From Ipomoea triloba (taxonomy: Eukaryota; Streptophyta; Magnoliopsida; Solanales; Convolvulaceae): a stretch of DNA of 64,000 bases. The position numbers and the translations under genes are program-made. Positions 1 to 11,620 of the stretch are shown in pieces. The notes under the pieces are model-generated. The model ran no database searches, had not been told where the DNA came from, and was given only the letters and a program-made list of their open reading frames with translations. The number at the start of each line of letters is the position of its first letter. Positions within the stretch are counted from its first letter, which is position 1. Where the stretch lies: positions 32,632,431-32,696,430 of the forward strand of contig NC_044918.1 of NCBI RefSeq assembly GCF_003576645.1, read 5' to 3'.

Positions 1-789
1 AGTTAGTATGTGCCTTTCCGATCTGGCTCTGCATCACTGGAGCAACCTCTGTTGCAGAAACATTTCCTTCAACTTCTGCATTATTTTCCAGACATATTTC
101 ATTTTACTAGAACAATTTCTGGAATTTTTCCATATTGTCGCCAAATCTCCACGATCGCTGGCCACTACGGCACCGTCGCCGTCACACCTCCTAGGTCAAC
201 CACCATGCATTGTCGGAAAACTCATATAACAATGGATGAATTTATGAATGTATGAATACCTGTATGAATGTGTAGATGAATTTATGAATTTTGGACAATT
301 TAAAAATTTTAGAAAATATTGTGCGAAGCTATATGTACAATGGAGTTCCCATAATTTCCCTCAAAATATACTGTCTAATTCACCGGAGGACCAAAACAGT
401 TAAAAATTTGATAGTCAAAGGATGTAATTAGCAAATTCAAAATGATTAGGACCAAAATAGTGAAATCAACATAGTCAAGGGACCATTTTGGTAATTTGCT
501 CTGTTAAAATATATGGATATATTTAAGTGTTAGTAGAATATATAAGTATATAACTAGGTGGGTAGTATATGTTATAGATGTATATATATATATATATATT
601 CTCGGTTCAAGTGATTCATATATGTGTGTAAAATATTGTAAATAAAAAGAAAATCTTTATATAAATATACATACACACGTGAGGTATATATATATATGTA
701 TAAGTGCCATAAAGGATGAATATGCATATGAATATACATATATGTGTATGTATGTATAAGGAAGAGGTTATGTTGTATATACATGCTAC
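1..789. repeat. AT-rich flank, probable left part of LTR M
   Basis: No gene is recognisable. The stretch is AT-rich, with a (TA)n tract near 579-600. Element A inserted at 785-789, so this sequence was contiguous with 12966 onwards, which ends as a Tekay-like LTR. It is therefore probably the upstream part of that LTR, although no LTR start is visible here. The short ORFs are low-complexity and not credible. Confidence 0.4.
785..789. other. Left TSD of element A (GCTAC)
   Basis: GCTAC directly precedes the TG of the left LTR. The same five bases follow the CA of the right LTR at 12961-12965. A perfect 5-bp target-site duplication fixes both ends of the element. Confidence 0.95.
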
Positions 790-2128
790 TGAAGGATTGT
801 AATTTAGTGGGAGGTGAATGTGAAAGTGGATATGCGGTTGGAGGGTGTTAAAACGAAGAGTCATAATCTCCCCGAGTGTCGTATCTCTCGCGGATGGCAA
901 ATTGGAGAATATGCGGTTGCGCTACCTTGGTTTGTTTGAATAAGGTGAGATGGAGTATATGTATATTGATAAAGGAAAGTGTTAAAGGGGGTAAAGGTTG
1001 ATAAAATAAGAAGTAAACAAAGGGAAATAAAGGCGGATGGGGCTAAGATATCATGGAGATTGGTTAAAGGTGCAAGGTAGAGTATTGATTTCCTTTGAGT
1101 TATGATTGAAGGAGCTTGGAACATTGTCCTGAGTGGCGTCACACTCAAGCTCCAAATCCTCAGTCGGTTGGGGAATTTCATCAAACACTTTGTCTACAAG
1201 TCCCCTCCGGATCTCATCTTCTCAGATTAAGAGCGGGAGATGTGGGTAGTGGGCTACACCTCTTTGCGATATCTCGCCAAAGAGATGATCCTATACTCTT
1301 GGAGAGATAGGGGCCCTCGATCCAACAAGATCATACAAAACATACACACAGATTCAACATTCACCAAAGAAATCAAACTCATTCATCAAATTAGATCATG
1401 AACACCAATCATCCATTCAATCTAGCCCCTATCCTAGGGATTAGCCTCTTATAGGCTTTAACAACATCAAAGCATTGAAATAGAAAAGCATATCTACAAG
1501 ATCAATATAAAAAACAAACAACTTTAAGGAAAAAGGAAAAGCAAGAGAAATCCAAAGAGAAAACAAATCTTGATAAAAGGGTTTACCCAAGAGATTTTAA
1601 AAGCTATGGAGATCTAAGTTGTCTTTTCCAAGGAGCTCCTCCTCCTCTCCTAATCCTCCCTAAGCCTAACCTAAAATGTAGAATAGAAAAATGTGACCGA
1701 AGACTCCCTAAACCTAGCTGAATTGTCCCTTAAATACTAAAACATCCCGCAGATTTTCTGGTGCCCCCCACGTCTGTCACACGCGTGTGGACTGGCGTGG
1801 ACGGTTACTGGAACATTTCCACGCCAGCTCACACGCGTGTGAGGCTCGTGGGCGTGGTTTCTTCATTTTCCTTTCCTTTTGTTGTTTCCGATTTGGTCAT
1901 CGTGTGTTTCCATGTGGATTGATTCTTCCTTTCAATGGTTTATGCTCTCTTTTGGTTGATTTCGGCCTTCATTCCTGTGGGAATTCTTGAAAACACTCCA
2001 CACAGAACTCATTTGCAATTTGTTAGTAAAATAGCATGTAAACACGTAATTGCACTCTCTCAGACTTATTTTTAGCAAGAAATCAACTTAATAAGTTATA
2101 GATAAATAGGTACTTTTGGCGTCTATCA
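790..2128 (-). repeat. 3' LTR of element A
   Basis: Runs TG to CA and matches 11621-12960 throughout. In element orientation the U3 holds two ACGCGT-centred palindromes (1829-1842, then 1778-1789). A TATTTAAG TATA-like box follows about 45 bp downstream, near 1731-1738. The U5 contains the AACGAAGAGTC/CTCCCCGAGTG block shared with the other Athila-like LTRs here. Confidence 0.93.
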
Positions 2129-2142
2129 AAGTTTCCACACTT
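2129..2142 (-). other. Polypurine tract of element A
   Basis: The minus strand reads AAGTGTGGAAACTT immediately before the TGATAGACG start of the 3' LTR. The same tract precedes the LTRs of B, D and F, with a GTGTGGGGGAGT variant in E. Confidence 0.8.
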
Positions 2143-3639
2143 TAGATTGCTCGTCCACGGGCAAATTGTACATTCAAAACCTTCTCATTTAGATGCCAAA
2201 AGTATCTAAGTTAAAGATATGCTCAATGATAATCATTCATTCAAAAACACAATCTACCAGGAGATGTGAAATGCTTCACAATATCTCACAATATCTTCAA
2301 GGAATGATAAACATGTGCCATACACTGCTATGAATATTCAAACAAAGCGAAACCCCTGTCGGTCACAAGTTGGATAGTTAATTAGTTTTCACAATATTAA
2401 GCATGCAGTCCAAAATTTCATTCACCTCTCATTGTGCAAAGGCCTTAAGCTGATCCCCCTAGTGGGAACGATGTACAAAACCTAATCAATCGGCCTCCCT
2501 TATCGCCAAAGCCCAACGTAAAAGTAAGTGAAAATAGATCCATGGGCCTCTCTCCGCCAGTGGCTTGGGCGGTTACTCATTTTTCTCACTTCCTAGGGTA
2601 ACATCGTCAAGCAACCCGACTTCACATGGAGCTCTATGCTTTTTCAAAGGCAGTGCAATGGGTCCTTGAATCCTAGCGAAGCGGCTTCCCTCATCTCAAT
2701 TTCTTCATTTCCTAGGGCCATTTTATTGTGAACAACCGACTCCAGATATAACATTTGTGTATTTAGGAGACTATGGTTGTTCACCACCTAGCGAGATGGC
2801 TTTCCTCGTATCTTATCTCGGGGATTGGCCTTTTTGCCTTTTCTACTCATTTCTCCGAACAACAACCCCTCATGCCTTTTACTTGGGGAAACAGGGATAT
2901 TTCACTCAATGCTCACGGAAAGCTCTCCTTTTGCCCCATGTTCTATTATATGATTATTCAATTTCGGGCTTCGCTTAACTTATCTTTCTGAAATTAGGGG
3001 TTGCACACTCCCACTTCGAGAGATCCTTAACTAAGGTCTTTACAAAATATGAGGTGAATACCACACAAGCATACAATTTTTCAAAATTTTTAAAGGTCAA
3101 GGTAGGGGTACTTCCAAGGTTATTCAAAGAGTAAACTTTTTGGCACAGATTTAGCATTCTCCAAAGATAGAATGGATAACAACACATGCTTGTGGCTTGA
3201 TTATTTTTCAAACAAATGAGATAGAGCTCTTAATTAAGATTTTCATTTCAAGCACAGCTCTTTCCACACTTTAGATCGAACATCGTCCTCGATGTTGACT
3301 TAGAATGTAATAAAATACAGAAACAACAAAACATGCATTTTCCACACTTTAAAACGGAAATATGAGGTTCACATAATAGATAAACAAGGGATAAGAGGTA
3401 GATGACCTAGTAAGCATCCCATGTCGTGTCGCTCAAAATGCTTGGATGGATGATTCTCATGTTCTTGCGACGAGATCTGCACGGAAATATGGAATCTACA
3501 AAAATAGGTAATTTCAGCTCGGATGTTATTTGACAGAATAAAGTAAAGAGAATAATAAAACATAGTAAATAACGGGTTGCCTCCCGATCAGCGCTACGTT
3601 TAACGTCTTTAGCCCGACGAAAATGTCATGAAGATTGTG
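2143..3639 (-). other. 3' noncoding region of element A
   Basis: About 1.5 kb between the integrase stop and the PPT, with no credible ORF. Reading on the minus strand it holds the GGGAGGCA-loop hairpin (3573-3586), the AACATCG/CGATGTT hairpin (3279-3296) followed by a PPT-like AAAGTGTGGAAAG (about 3260-3273), and two hairpin modules of the kind seen in B, D and F. Of these the PPT-proximal one is at 2625-2638, and its partner near 2740 is badly degraded. Blocks such as the reverse complement of CATCGTTCCCACTAGTGG are also shared. Confidence 0.8.
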
Positions 3640-4818
3640 CTACTCATCCTCCCAGGGTATTAGCCTGCAACACTGGACTGTCTCTTTCGAATTTTCCGTT
3701 CCATAGTATTTCTTGACTTGGTGACCGTTTACTTTAAAAGATCCTTTTTCTGGATGCGTGATCTCCAAGGTTCCATAAGGAAATACTTTTGTAACAATGT
3801 AAGGCCTCGTCCATCTTGATTTAAGTTTTCCAGGAAACAGTCGCAGTCTGGAATTGAATAACAACACTTTATCTCCTTCAATGAATTCTTTGTTTTTCCT
3901 GATATGCATGTCGTGGTAAAACTTGGATCGCTCTTTGTAAGATCTGGATGTCACATAGGCCAGCAAACGCCATTCTTCCAATTCATTCAGTTGAAACATT
4001 CGCTCTTGACCTGCTATGAATAGATCTTCATTTAGTTTTTTAATGGCCCAATACGCCTTATGTTCGATTTCAACTGGAAGGTGACATGCTTTGCCATATA
4101 CCAATTTGTATGGAGTAGTTCCCATTGGCATCTTATAAGCAGTCCGGAAGACCCATAACGCATCGTTAAGCTTGTCAACCCAATCGTTTCTATGCCGAGC
4201 TACTGTTTTTTCTAATATGGCCTTGATATCTCTATTTGCATTCTCAACTTGCCCGGTGGTCTGAGGATGATACGGGACTCCTCCCCGATGTTGTATACCT
4301 TGCTTTTGAAGTAATCTCCGCATGGGTACATTCCAGAAGTGTGTCCCCCTATCGCTAATCACAATCCGTGGTATTCCAAATCTTGTGAACAATCTCTTTA
4401 GAAATCTTGTTACACTTCTTGCATCATTGTTCCGAAGTGCTTCTGCTTCAACCCATTTGGAGACATAGTCCACTGCGATAAGGATATATTTGAAACCTTT
4501 GGAATCCGGAAATGGTCCTGCTAAATCTAGTCCGCATATATAAAAAATTTCGCACGCCAGGATATAGTTTTGCGGCATCTCGTCTTTTCCAGTGATGTTC
4601 CCAGTTCGTTGACATCTATCACAGTTTCTAACACAGATTTGAGCATCCCGAAATATTGAGGGCCAGTAGAATCCTGCTTCAAGTGCTCTCCTAGCAGTTC
4701 GGTTAGCTGAGTGATGACCCATTCGATGGCATTCTCCAAGAATCTCATGTCCTTCAGCCTCTATTACGCAACGTCGAATTATTTGATCCGCGCACACTTT
4801 GAAGAGATATGGCTCGTC
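3640..4818 (-). pseudogene. Integrase of element A
   Basis: The best preserved part of A, an uninterrupted frame of about 390 codons. An HHCC zinc-binding region is visible (H24/H28 and C59/C62, counted from the GTG-initiated frame at 4797). The catalytic D,D(35)E core is intact: D91 in GLDLAGPF, D149 in ISDRGTHF and E185 in [11 protein letters not shown]-terminal basic domain with KLKSRW follows. It would insert cDNA into host DNA. It is separated from RNase H only by a TGA at 4819-4821, where element E has a tryptophan codon, so it is the 3' end of a once continuous polyprotein. Confidence 0.92.
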
Positions 4819-5411
4819 TCACAAATAATATCGAGATTCTGCTATTAACTTTCTTCGGGCATGTGTATTCAAAAATTCCGGTAACACTCCCCCTACAAGA
4901 TAGTTAGCCAGATCCGCATACCAAGGTGTGAGATAGAGACCCATAAGCTTTTCCTCTGGAAAATATTCATTCACATCCCTGATCATATCCTGTCCTTTCT
5001 CATACTCTAACCTTGATAAATGATCTGCTGCACTGTTTTCAACTCCTTTACGGTCCACGATAGTCACGTCAAATTCTTGCAATAGCAAAATCCATCTGAT
5101 CAATCTTGGCTTTGCTTCAGGTTTAGACATAAGAAACCTGATAGCTGCATGATCGGTATGAATAATGACCTTTGACATTAAAAGATATCATCTAAACTTA
5201 TCTAATGCAAACACAATTGCAAACAGTTTTTCTCGGTCGTGGTGTAGGCTTGCTGTGGCTTAGTCAACATTCGGCTAGCATAGGCGATAGGTTGAAATTT
5301 CTTATCATTTTTCTGTCCTAGCACTACTCCAACTGCAAAATTGCTCGCGTCACACATTAACTCAAAAGGGTGATCCCATTTTGGTCCTACAAGAATTGGA
5401 GTATGTACCAT
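4819..5411 (-). pseudogene. RNase H and connection domain of element A
   Basis: Homologous to the Ty3/gypsy RNase H, which degrades RNA in RNA/DNA hybrids. Catalytic-type landmarks are visible: FELMCDAS (first Asp), TTEKN (Glu), IIHTDHA (Asp) and a late ADHLSR. A one-base insertion in an A run near 5235 shifts the frame, and an in-frame TGA follows near 5190. The frame resumes at 5178 and ends in the TGA at 4819-4821. Inactive as it stands. Confidence 0.88.
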
Positions 5412-6167
5412 GGCATCCTTTAAATTCTAGAATGCTTTCATCGCGTCCTCATTTAATTCAAACACTGCATCTTTTTCTAACAGTTTGGTCAATGGTCTAG
5501 CAATTTTCGAGAAGTCTTTAATAAATCTTCTATAAAATCCCACATATCCCAAGAAATTTCTCAGGGATGTCACATTGTGCGGTGGTGGTAAGGTTTCAAT
5601 AATTGCCGTCTTAGCTCTGTCGACCTCAATTCCTCTTTTTGAAATTTTATGTCCACGCACAATTCCTTCTGTGACCATGTAATAGCATTTTTCCCAAGAT
5701 AATGCTAAATTCATTTGCTAGCATCGTTCCAAAACCTTTTCCAAATTTCCAAGGCATTCTTCAAAAGTTTCCCCGAAAATTGTGAAATCATCCATGAAAT
5801 CACCAATGAAATCTTCGAAAATAGCCAACATGCAACGCATGAAGGTGGCAGGGGCGTTACAGAGACCAAATGGCATTCTCCTGTAAGCAAATGTACTAAA
5901 CGGACAAGTGAACGTTGTTTTCTCTTGATCCTCCAAGGCTACTGGAATTTGAAAGTATCCGCTCATTCCATCCAAGAAACAGTAGTAGCCGTATCCGCTC
6001 ACTCTTTCAATCATCTGATCTGTAAAGGGCAATGGAAAGTGGTCTTTACGGGTGGCTTCGTTGAGCTTTCTATAGTCAATACAGACTCTCCATCCAGTTA
6101 TCTTCCTCGTAGGGATCAGTTCCTTGTTATCATTCTCAGTGACTATGATTCCTCCCTTCTTTGGTAC
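5412..6167 (-). pseudogene. Reverse transcriptase of element A, C-terminal two thirds
   Basis: Begins at VPKKGG, just past the solo-LTR insertion. It then shows CIDYRKLN, the FLDG..GYFQI fingers/palm block, FGLCNAPATF and the catalytic FMDD (in GDFMDDF), followed by the GFYRRFI connection. TAG stops lie at 5718-5720 and 5427-5429, both in the same frame as the flanking protein. The N-terminal part of the same enzyme lies beyond the insertion at 9148-9972. Confidence 0.92.
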
Positions 6168-6173
6168 TATGAT

Positions 6174-7587
6174 TGCAGCATATTTTTATAACAATTCAAA
6201 TACCCGGAGTATTCCGGGGTATCGATCCACAGGGAAGCGGGGCGCATCAAACACTAGCTACTAGTATACTCATGTGAAGCTAATCCTAACGAAATTGGTG
6301 TTTGATCGGTTGCAAATATTTTAATAAATGAGAGTAATGAAAGCGTAGTTGGTGAAAACAAATAGGAGGAGAGATGGGATTTCCGGGTTTAGGTGTTTAG
6401 TCTCCTAATGCCATACTAAGGTGAGATATGTGATTTGGGTTCTAACAAATGTGGATGATTGCATTCATAAGGGGAAGGAATTACTCCCATAACTCAAACC
6501 CACAATAAAGAACTAATCAAGAACAAGCAACCAAGATAAAATCCCTTAACAAGTTTGCCCTATCCTAAGGTGCAAAAGTCAAGTGCAAAAGTGAGTACTC
6601 TAGTATATGCCCTAACTCCCATCAAGACACAACTATAGCAAGATACAAGTAATTTAGGGCTTTAATCCCAAGCATCACAATAGAAATCACAATTGCATCA
6701 TAAGTATAAAACCCAAATATAAACATATTATTAATCATAAAGAACAAGGCAAATAGGTTCATAAACAACTTTCACCCAAAAATCCCAAGATTACTTTAGC
6801 CAATCATGGCTAGGATAGAATTCAAAGCACAAATAATGAAGAGTTTACAAAGACAAAGAAAGTAAAGGAAAGGAAAGGAAATTCTCCCGAATATAGCTTT
6901 CCAAGTCTTCCTTCTTCCTCCCTAAGCCTTTGTAGCTNCCCGAATATAGCTTTCCAAGTCTTCCTTCTTCCTCCCTAAGCCTTTGTAGCTCCTTGAAGGT
7001 AAAGATCTTCTCCAAAAGTGGTGGATCCCTCCTTGACTCCTTGGAGAGGAAGACACCTTTCACTCACTCCTTTTTTCCTCCTCAAATGCGGCTTAGCTTT
7101 AGGGTTCTTGGAAAATGAGCTTTATATAGTGGGAGCACAAAATAGGGGCAAAATAGGCTTTTCCACCACTGTACTGCGCAGAATTCTCGACGCGTCGAGC
7201 CTTCGACAAATTGCGGAATTTCATACGGCGGGTTCTCGACGCGTCGAGCCTGGAGCTCGACGCATCGAGCCAACTGTTGGCTCAAATCTTCACGCCTTGA
7301 AGTAATTTGTCTCGACGGGCGGGCTCCCGGACGCGTCCTGCTCTAAAATCAGCATTCTTCATTTGTTTTGACTCCAAATCATGTCCTCAAACATCCCTTT
7401 TGCTTTGCGTTTGATCTAAAATGGCTTCAAAATAATAACAAACGCCTTAAAAGCACCAAATTCAATAATAAACCAAGTCTAAACTAGAAAGCAAGGAAAC
7501 ATGAATTGAAGAAGGCAAATTAATACATTTAAGCTCCAAATATGATCTAAAACACTTAGATAATTATGCACAAATGAGATCATATCA
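6174..7587 (-). mobile_element. Solo LTR N inside the RT of element A
   Basis: A foreign block between WVSPTHVV and VPKKGG of A's RT. On the minus strand it starts TGATATGATC and ends near TGCTGCA, with a TATATAAA box at about 7121-7129 and no coding region, as expected of a solo LTR. Flanks ACTAT (6166-6170) and ACTAC (7589-7593) look like a once-identical TSD; a few bases at each end are uncertain. Three CTCGACG(C/T)(G/A)TCGAG palindromes lie at 7186-7199, 7235-7248 and 7256-7269. Real length is about 1.36 kb once the 52-bp contig overlap at 6886-6937 is discounted. Confidence 0.75.
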
Positions 7588-8500
7588 AACTACGTGAGTT
7601 GGACTGACCCATGTGCTGTCCGAAATAGGGTAGATCATTCCGACATCCATAAGATTGATCACCTCGTTTTTCACGACTTCAAATGTGTTCGGGTTAAGTC
7701 GACGCTGCGGTTGTGCCACAGGTTTGGATCCTTCTTCCAATAGAATTTTATGTGTGCAAATGGTCGGATTAATCCCTTTCAAGTCGGTCATCTTCCAACC
7801 TATAGCTTCTTTGTTTCTTTTTAGCACTATTATCAGTTGTTCTCTTTGTTTTTCTGAAAGATTTGTCGCGATGACAACTGGTAACTCTTTCCCCGTTCCT
7901 AAATAAGCATATTCAAGATGAGCAGGTAGAGGCTTTAATTCTCCTTCATGCATTATCTCATTATCTTCTTTCTTTTTCTCATCTCCATCATCATATTCCT
8001 CATTAAATTCATCAAATTCATCCCCGTCATTTCCAACCATTTCCTCCAAGACTTCTCCAACAGAATTTATATTCTCAACAAATTCAGAAACACAATCTTT
8101 ATCAAGCAAATTAAAACGATCGACTTCTCGGTGTAAAGCAATATGTAAAGAGTTAAGGTCATGCTCAAAAGTACTTTCATTATAACTCTTAGCACCTATG
8201 GGACATTCCCAATTAAAATCATGCCTCTTAGCTTTAGGTACTTCACATAGATAATCAATTTCATCATGCACATAAACAAAGAAAAAGCATTCATCACCAT
8301 CTAGAGGATATTTCAACATTTTAGTCACGTCGAAGCTAGCAGACTCGTCTCCTACACGGATAACAAATTTACCTTCCCCCACATCTATTAAAGCTCTAGC
8401 AGTCGCCAAGAAAGGTCTGCCAAGATGAGAGGAATCTCCACGTCTGGGTCCATATCTAAGATCACAAAGTCCACTGGAAAAATAAATTTATCAACTCGGA
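6939..8500. other. Assembly repeat of 8502-10063
   Basis: This 1562-bp block appears identical to 8502-10063 and is bounded by single Ns at 6938 and 8501. In addition, 6886-6937 equals 6939-6990. These look like three overlapping contigs placed end to end, not a genomic tandem duplication. The protease/RT fragment at 7585-8409 is therefore the same sequence as 9148-9972. Confidence 0.85.
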
Positions 8501-9147
8501 NCCCGAATATAGCTTTCCAAGTCTTCCTTCTTCCTCCCTAAGCCTTTGTAGCTCCTTGAAGGTAAAGATCTTCTCCAAAAGTGGTGGATCCCTCCTTGAC
8601 TCCTTGGAGAGGAAGACACCTTTCACTCACTCCTTTTTTCCTCCTCAAATGCGGCTTAGCTTTAGGGTTCTTGGAAAATGAGCTTTATATAGTGGGAGCA
8701 CAAAATAGGGGCAAAATAGGCTTTTCCACCACTGTACTGCGCAGAATTCTCGACGCGTCGAGCCTTCGACAAATTGCGGAATTTCATACGGCGGGTTCTC
8801 GACGCGTCGAGCCTGGAGCTCGACGCATCGAGCCAACTGTTGGCTCAAATCTTCACGCCTTGAAGTAATTTGTCTCGACGGGCGGGCTCCCGGACGCGTC
8901 CTGCTCTAAAATCAGCATTCTTCATTTGTTTTGACTCCAAATCATGTCCTCAAACATCCCTTTTGCTTTGCGTTTGATCTAAAATGGCTTCAAAATAATA
9001 ACAAACGCCTTAAAAGCACCAAATTCAATAATAAACCAAGTCTAAACTAGAAAGCAAGGAAACATGAATTGAAGAAGGCAAATTAATACATTTAAGCTCC
9101 AAATATGATCTAAAACACTTAGATAATTATGCACAAATGAGATCATA

Positions 9148-9972
9148 TCAAACTACGTGAGTTGGACTGACCCATGTGCTGTCCGAAATAGGGTAGATCA
9201 TTCCGACATCCATAAGATTGATCACCTCGTTTTTCACGACTTCAAATGTGTTCGGGTTAAGTCGACGCTGCGGTTGTGCCACAGGTTTGGATCCTTCTTC
9301 CAATAGAATTTTATGTGTGCAAATGGTCGGATTAATCCCTTTCAAGTCGGTCATCTTCCAACCTATAGCTTCTTTGTTTCTTTTTAGCACTATTATCAGT
9401 TGTTCTCTTTGTTTTTCTGAAAGATTTGTCGCGATGACAACTGGTAACTCTTTCCCCGTTCCTAAATAAGCATATTCAAGATGAGCAGGTAGAGGCTTTA
9501 ATTCTCCTTCATGCATTATCTCATTATCTTCTTTCTTTTTCTCATCTCCATCATCATATTCCTCATTAAATTCATCAAATTCATCCCCGTCATTTCCAAC
9601 CATTTCCTCCAAGACTTCTCCAACAGAATTTATATTCTCAACAAATTCAGAAACACAATCTTTATCAAGCAAATTAAAACGATCGACTTCTCGGTGTAAA
9701 GCAATATGTAAAGAGTTAAGGTCATGCTCAAAAGTACTTTCATTATAACTCTTAGCACCTATGGGACATTCCCAATTAAAATCATGCCTCTTAGCTTTAG
9801 GTACTTCACATAGATAATCAATTTCATCATGCACATAAACAAAGAAAAAGCATTCATCACCATCTAGAGGATATTTCAACATTTTAGTCACGTCGAAGCT
9901 AGCAGACTCGTCTCCTACACGGATAACAAATTTACCTTCCCCCACATCTATTAAAGCTCTAGCAGTCGCCAA
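9148..9972 (-). pseudogene. Protease tail and RT N-terminus of element A
   Basis: 274 codons. They start just after the protease (ALIDVGEGK), pass through an acidic linker (EFDEFNEEYDDGDEKK) and reach the RT N-terminus (WKMTDLKGINP, then CTHKI, then RRLNPN, then WVSPTHVV). The frame is broken where solo LTR N enters. It joins the protease through a -1 frameshift near 9985. The same sequence appears at 7585-8409 as a contig overlap. Confidence 0.88.
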
Positions 9973-10499
9973 GAAAGGTCTGCCAAGATGAGAGGAATCT
10001 CCACGTCTGGGTCCATATCTAAGATCACAAAGTCCACTGGAAAAATAAATTTATCAACTCGGACTAAAACATCTTCCACTATACCCCTGGGGTACTTGGT
10101 AGGTCGGTCAGCTAATTGAATGCTCATGCGTGTGGGCTTAAGGGTTCCTAGATTCAATTGTCGATATAATGCAAAGGGCATTAGATTGATACTAGCACCT
10201 AGGTCTGCCAAGGCTCTATTAAAAGTCGTTCCCCCTATATTACAAGGTATAGTAAAACTTCCAGGATCTTTTAATTTTCTAGGCACATCCTTATGTAATA
10301 TAGCAGAACACTCCTCTCCTAGCACAACAGTAGCAGTTTCAGCTAATCTCTTTTTGTTAGATAAAAGATCTTTAAGGAATTTGGCATACCTCGGCATTTC
10401 TCCTAGGGCGTCGATAAATGGCATATCAACGTGTAATTGGCGTAGCATTTGTAGGAATTTGTCGTACTTGGCGTTGTCGATATCGGTGCGGAATCTCTA
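9951..10499 (-). pseudogene. Aspartic protease region of element A
   Basis: A retroviral-type aspartic protease with the DLGA active-site motif (RALADLGASINLMP), the DTG/DLGA variant seen in Athila-like elements. It would cleave the Gag-Pol polyprotein. It is separated from gag by one in-frame TAG at 10497-10499, at a position where element E has a glutamine codon, consistent with a CAG-to-TAG change. It is followed by a frameshift into the RT frame. Confidence 0.87.
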
Positions 10500-11006
10500 A
10501 GGGAACAGAAGTTTCGCTTTCGGCACAGGTAGTGGTTCTTGCACGATTTCCTTTCCTTTCCGAGAGGGTTGTGGTTGTATTTCTTCCCTTCTGAGTTCTT
10601 CTTCAGGTGCTCGTTCAGCTTGCGTTGAATTGGGGGTCTCTTCATTGTCCCTTCTTGGTTCTTCTGTTGGAATGGATTGTGGTGGAGGTGGAACAACATC
10701 TGGAAGTGCTCTTCCGCTTCTCAATGTTACGGCATTTACATCTGTTTCTCCCTGGGATTGGATCATTTCCATAATTTTTGCGAGTGTGCTTTCAACCGTT
10801 TGAAGTGGTGAAAGTGTCTCGTGGTGTAGTTCTTGGATTTCTCCGAGCATCTCTTTAGTAATGGTTTCCTTAAGTCTGCCATTCTCCTCCCTCGTTTCTT
10901 GGATGAAATCATTTAAACGTTGTTCGAGGGTGGTTTGGTTGTTTTCAGGCGAAAGAGGCTGCTCTAGGGAAATAGAAGAATAGACATGCGCATAGGCTCC
11001 GTCCAC
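10500..11006 (-). pseudogene. gag C-terminal region of element A
   Basis: About 169 codons with a predicted coil-like, Glu-rich stretch (residues 30-90), the VNAVTLRSGRALPD block that marks the Athila gag-protease border, and a Pro/Glu-rich linker. The central gag domain and zinc knuckle are missing. The N-terminal part is separated by a patch of LTR-like sequence at about 10995-11120. Confidence 0.75.
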
Positions 11007-11120
11007 GTCCTCACCACGTGAGTGACTCGGCGTGGAATTGTTCTAGTGAGCTCCCACGCCGACGCACACGCGTGTGGATCTCGTGGTCGGGTCACAACTC
11101 GCAAAAATTTCAGAATTTTG
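10995..11120 (+). repeat. LTR-type palindrome module inside A's gag
   Basis: On the plus strand this reads like the U3 module of LTR F: a CACGTG-containing arm, then GGCGTGGAA, a spacer, CCACGCC, CACACGCGTGTG at 11065-11076, then CGTGGTCGGG and AAAAATTTC. It is out of place in a gag gene and creates a TAG in the gag frame. Confidence 0.6.
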
Positions 11121-11399
11121 ATGGTTTGGTTTGTCGAAGTGCATTGGAGGGTAATAAGGAGGTATATCGTGAGTAGGATATCTCTGGGGTTGAAAATGTT
11201 GTGTTACGTATGCTTGTTCATGATAATAAATTGGTGGAGGAGGTAGTGAGTATGGGAAAGAAGGTGGGTAAGGAAAATGGTAGTTATGATAGTATTGAGG
11301 TGGTGGGTATGAAGGTTAGGGTTGTGAAGGATAGTAAGGATATCTTCCGTATGGTATGTGACTGTGGAAAGCTTGATCATTAGGTGGCGGTGGATCCAT
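11121..11399 (-). pseudogene. gag N-terminal Pro/Tyr/His-rich segment of element A
   Basis: An ATG at 11399-11397 opens a frame rich in Pro, Tyr and His (starts MDPPPPNDQ, followed by repeated PYY/PPQYY) with a TAA about 22 codons in. The same kind of peptide occurs in element F at 51952-52353. It lies 200 bp inside the PBS, where gag should start. Composition, not a catalytic motif, supports the call. Confidence 0.55.
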
Positions 11400-11598
11400 G
11401 AGTATATCAAAGAATTTCTGCAATCAAATTTTCAGGCAAAGAATCGGAGTACAAGAGATAACTCCTTTTACAGATTAGCTCAAGTAGTGTGTGGTTGAGT
11501 GCGAAGTGTAACTGGTAATAAAACAAGACAAACGAAAAGAAAGTAAACAAGTTATCAAAACAATTCAAGATAGTAAAACTTTAAATTCACCGTTTGCC

Positions 11599-11617
11599 AT
11601 CCCCGGCAACGGCGCCA
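11599..11617 (-). other. Primer-binding site of element A (tRNA-Asp)
   Basis: The plus strand shows ATCCCCGGCAACGGCGCCA, the 3' end of plant tRNA-Asp(GUC) including CCA, so the minus-strand RNA can anneal to that tRNA. It is separated from the 5' LTR by three bases. A tRNA-Asp PBS is characteristic of Athila/Tat elements. Confidence 0.95.
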
Positions 11618-11620
11618 TTT

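Noticed and set aside
572..900. Minus-strand Tyr/Ile/His-rich ORFs
   Set aside because: Products of TA/CATA microsatellite-like DNA and LTR sequence, with no protein-like features.
7585..8409. A second protease/RT gene copy
   Set aside because: Identical to 9148-9972 and bounded by single Ns; the same locus assembled twice.
11599..11617. tRNA-Asp gene
   Set aside because: Only the last 19 bases of the tRNA match; no cloverleaf. It is a primer-binding site next to an LTR.
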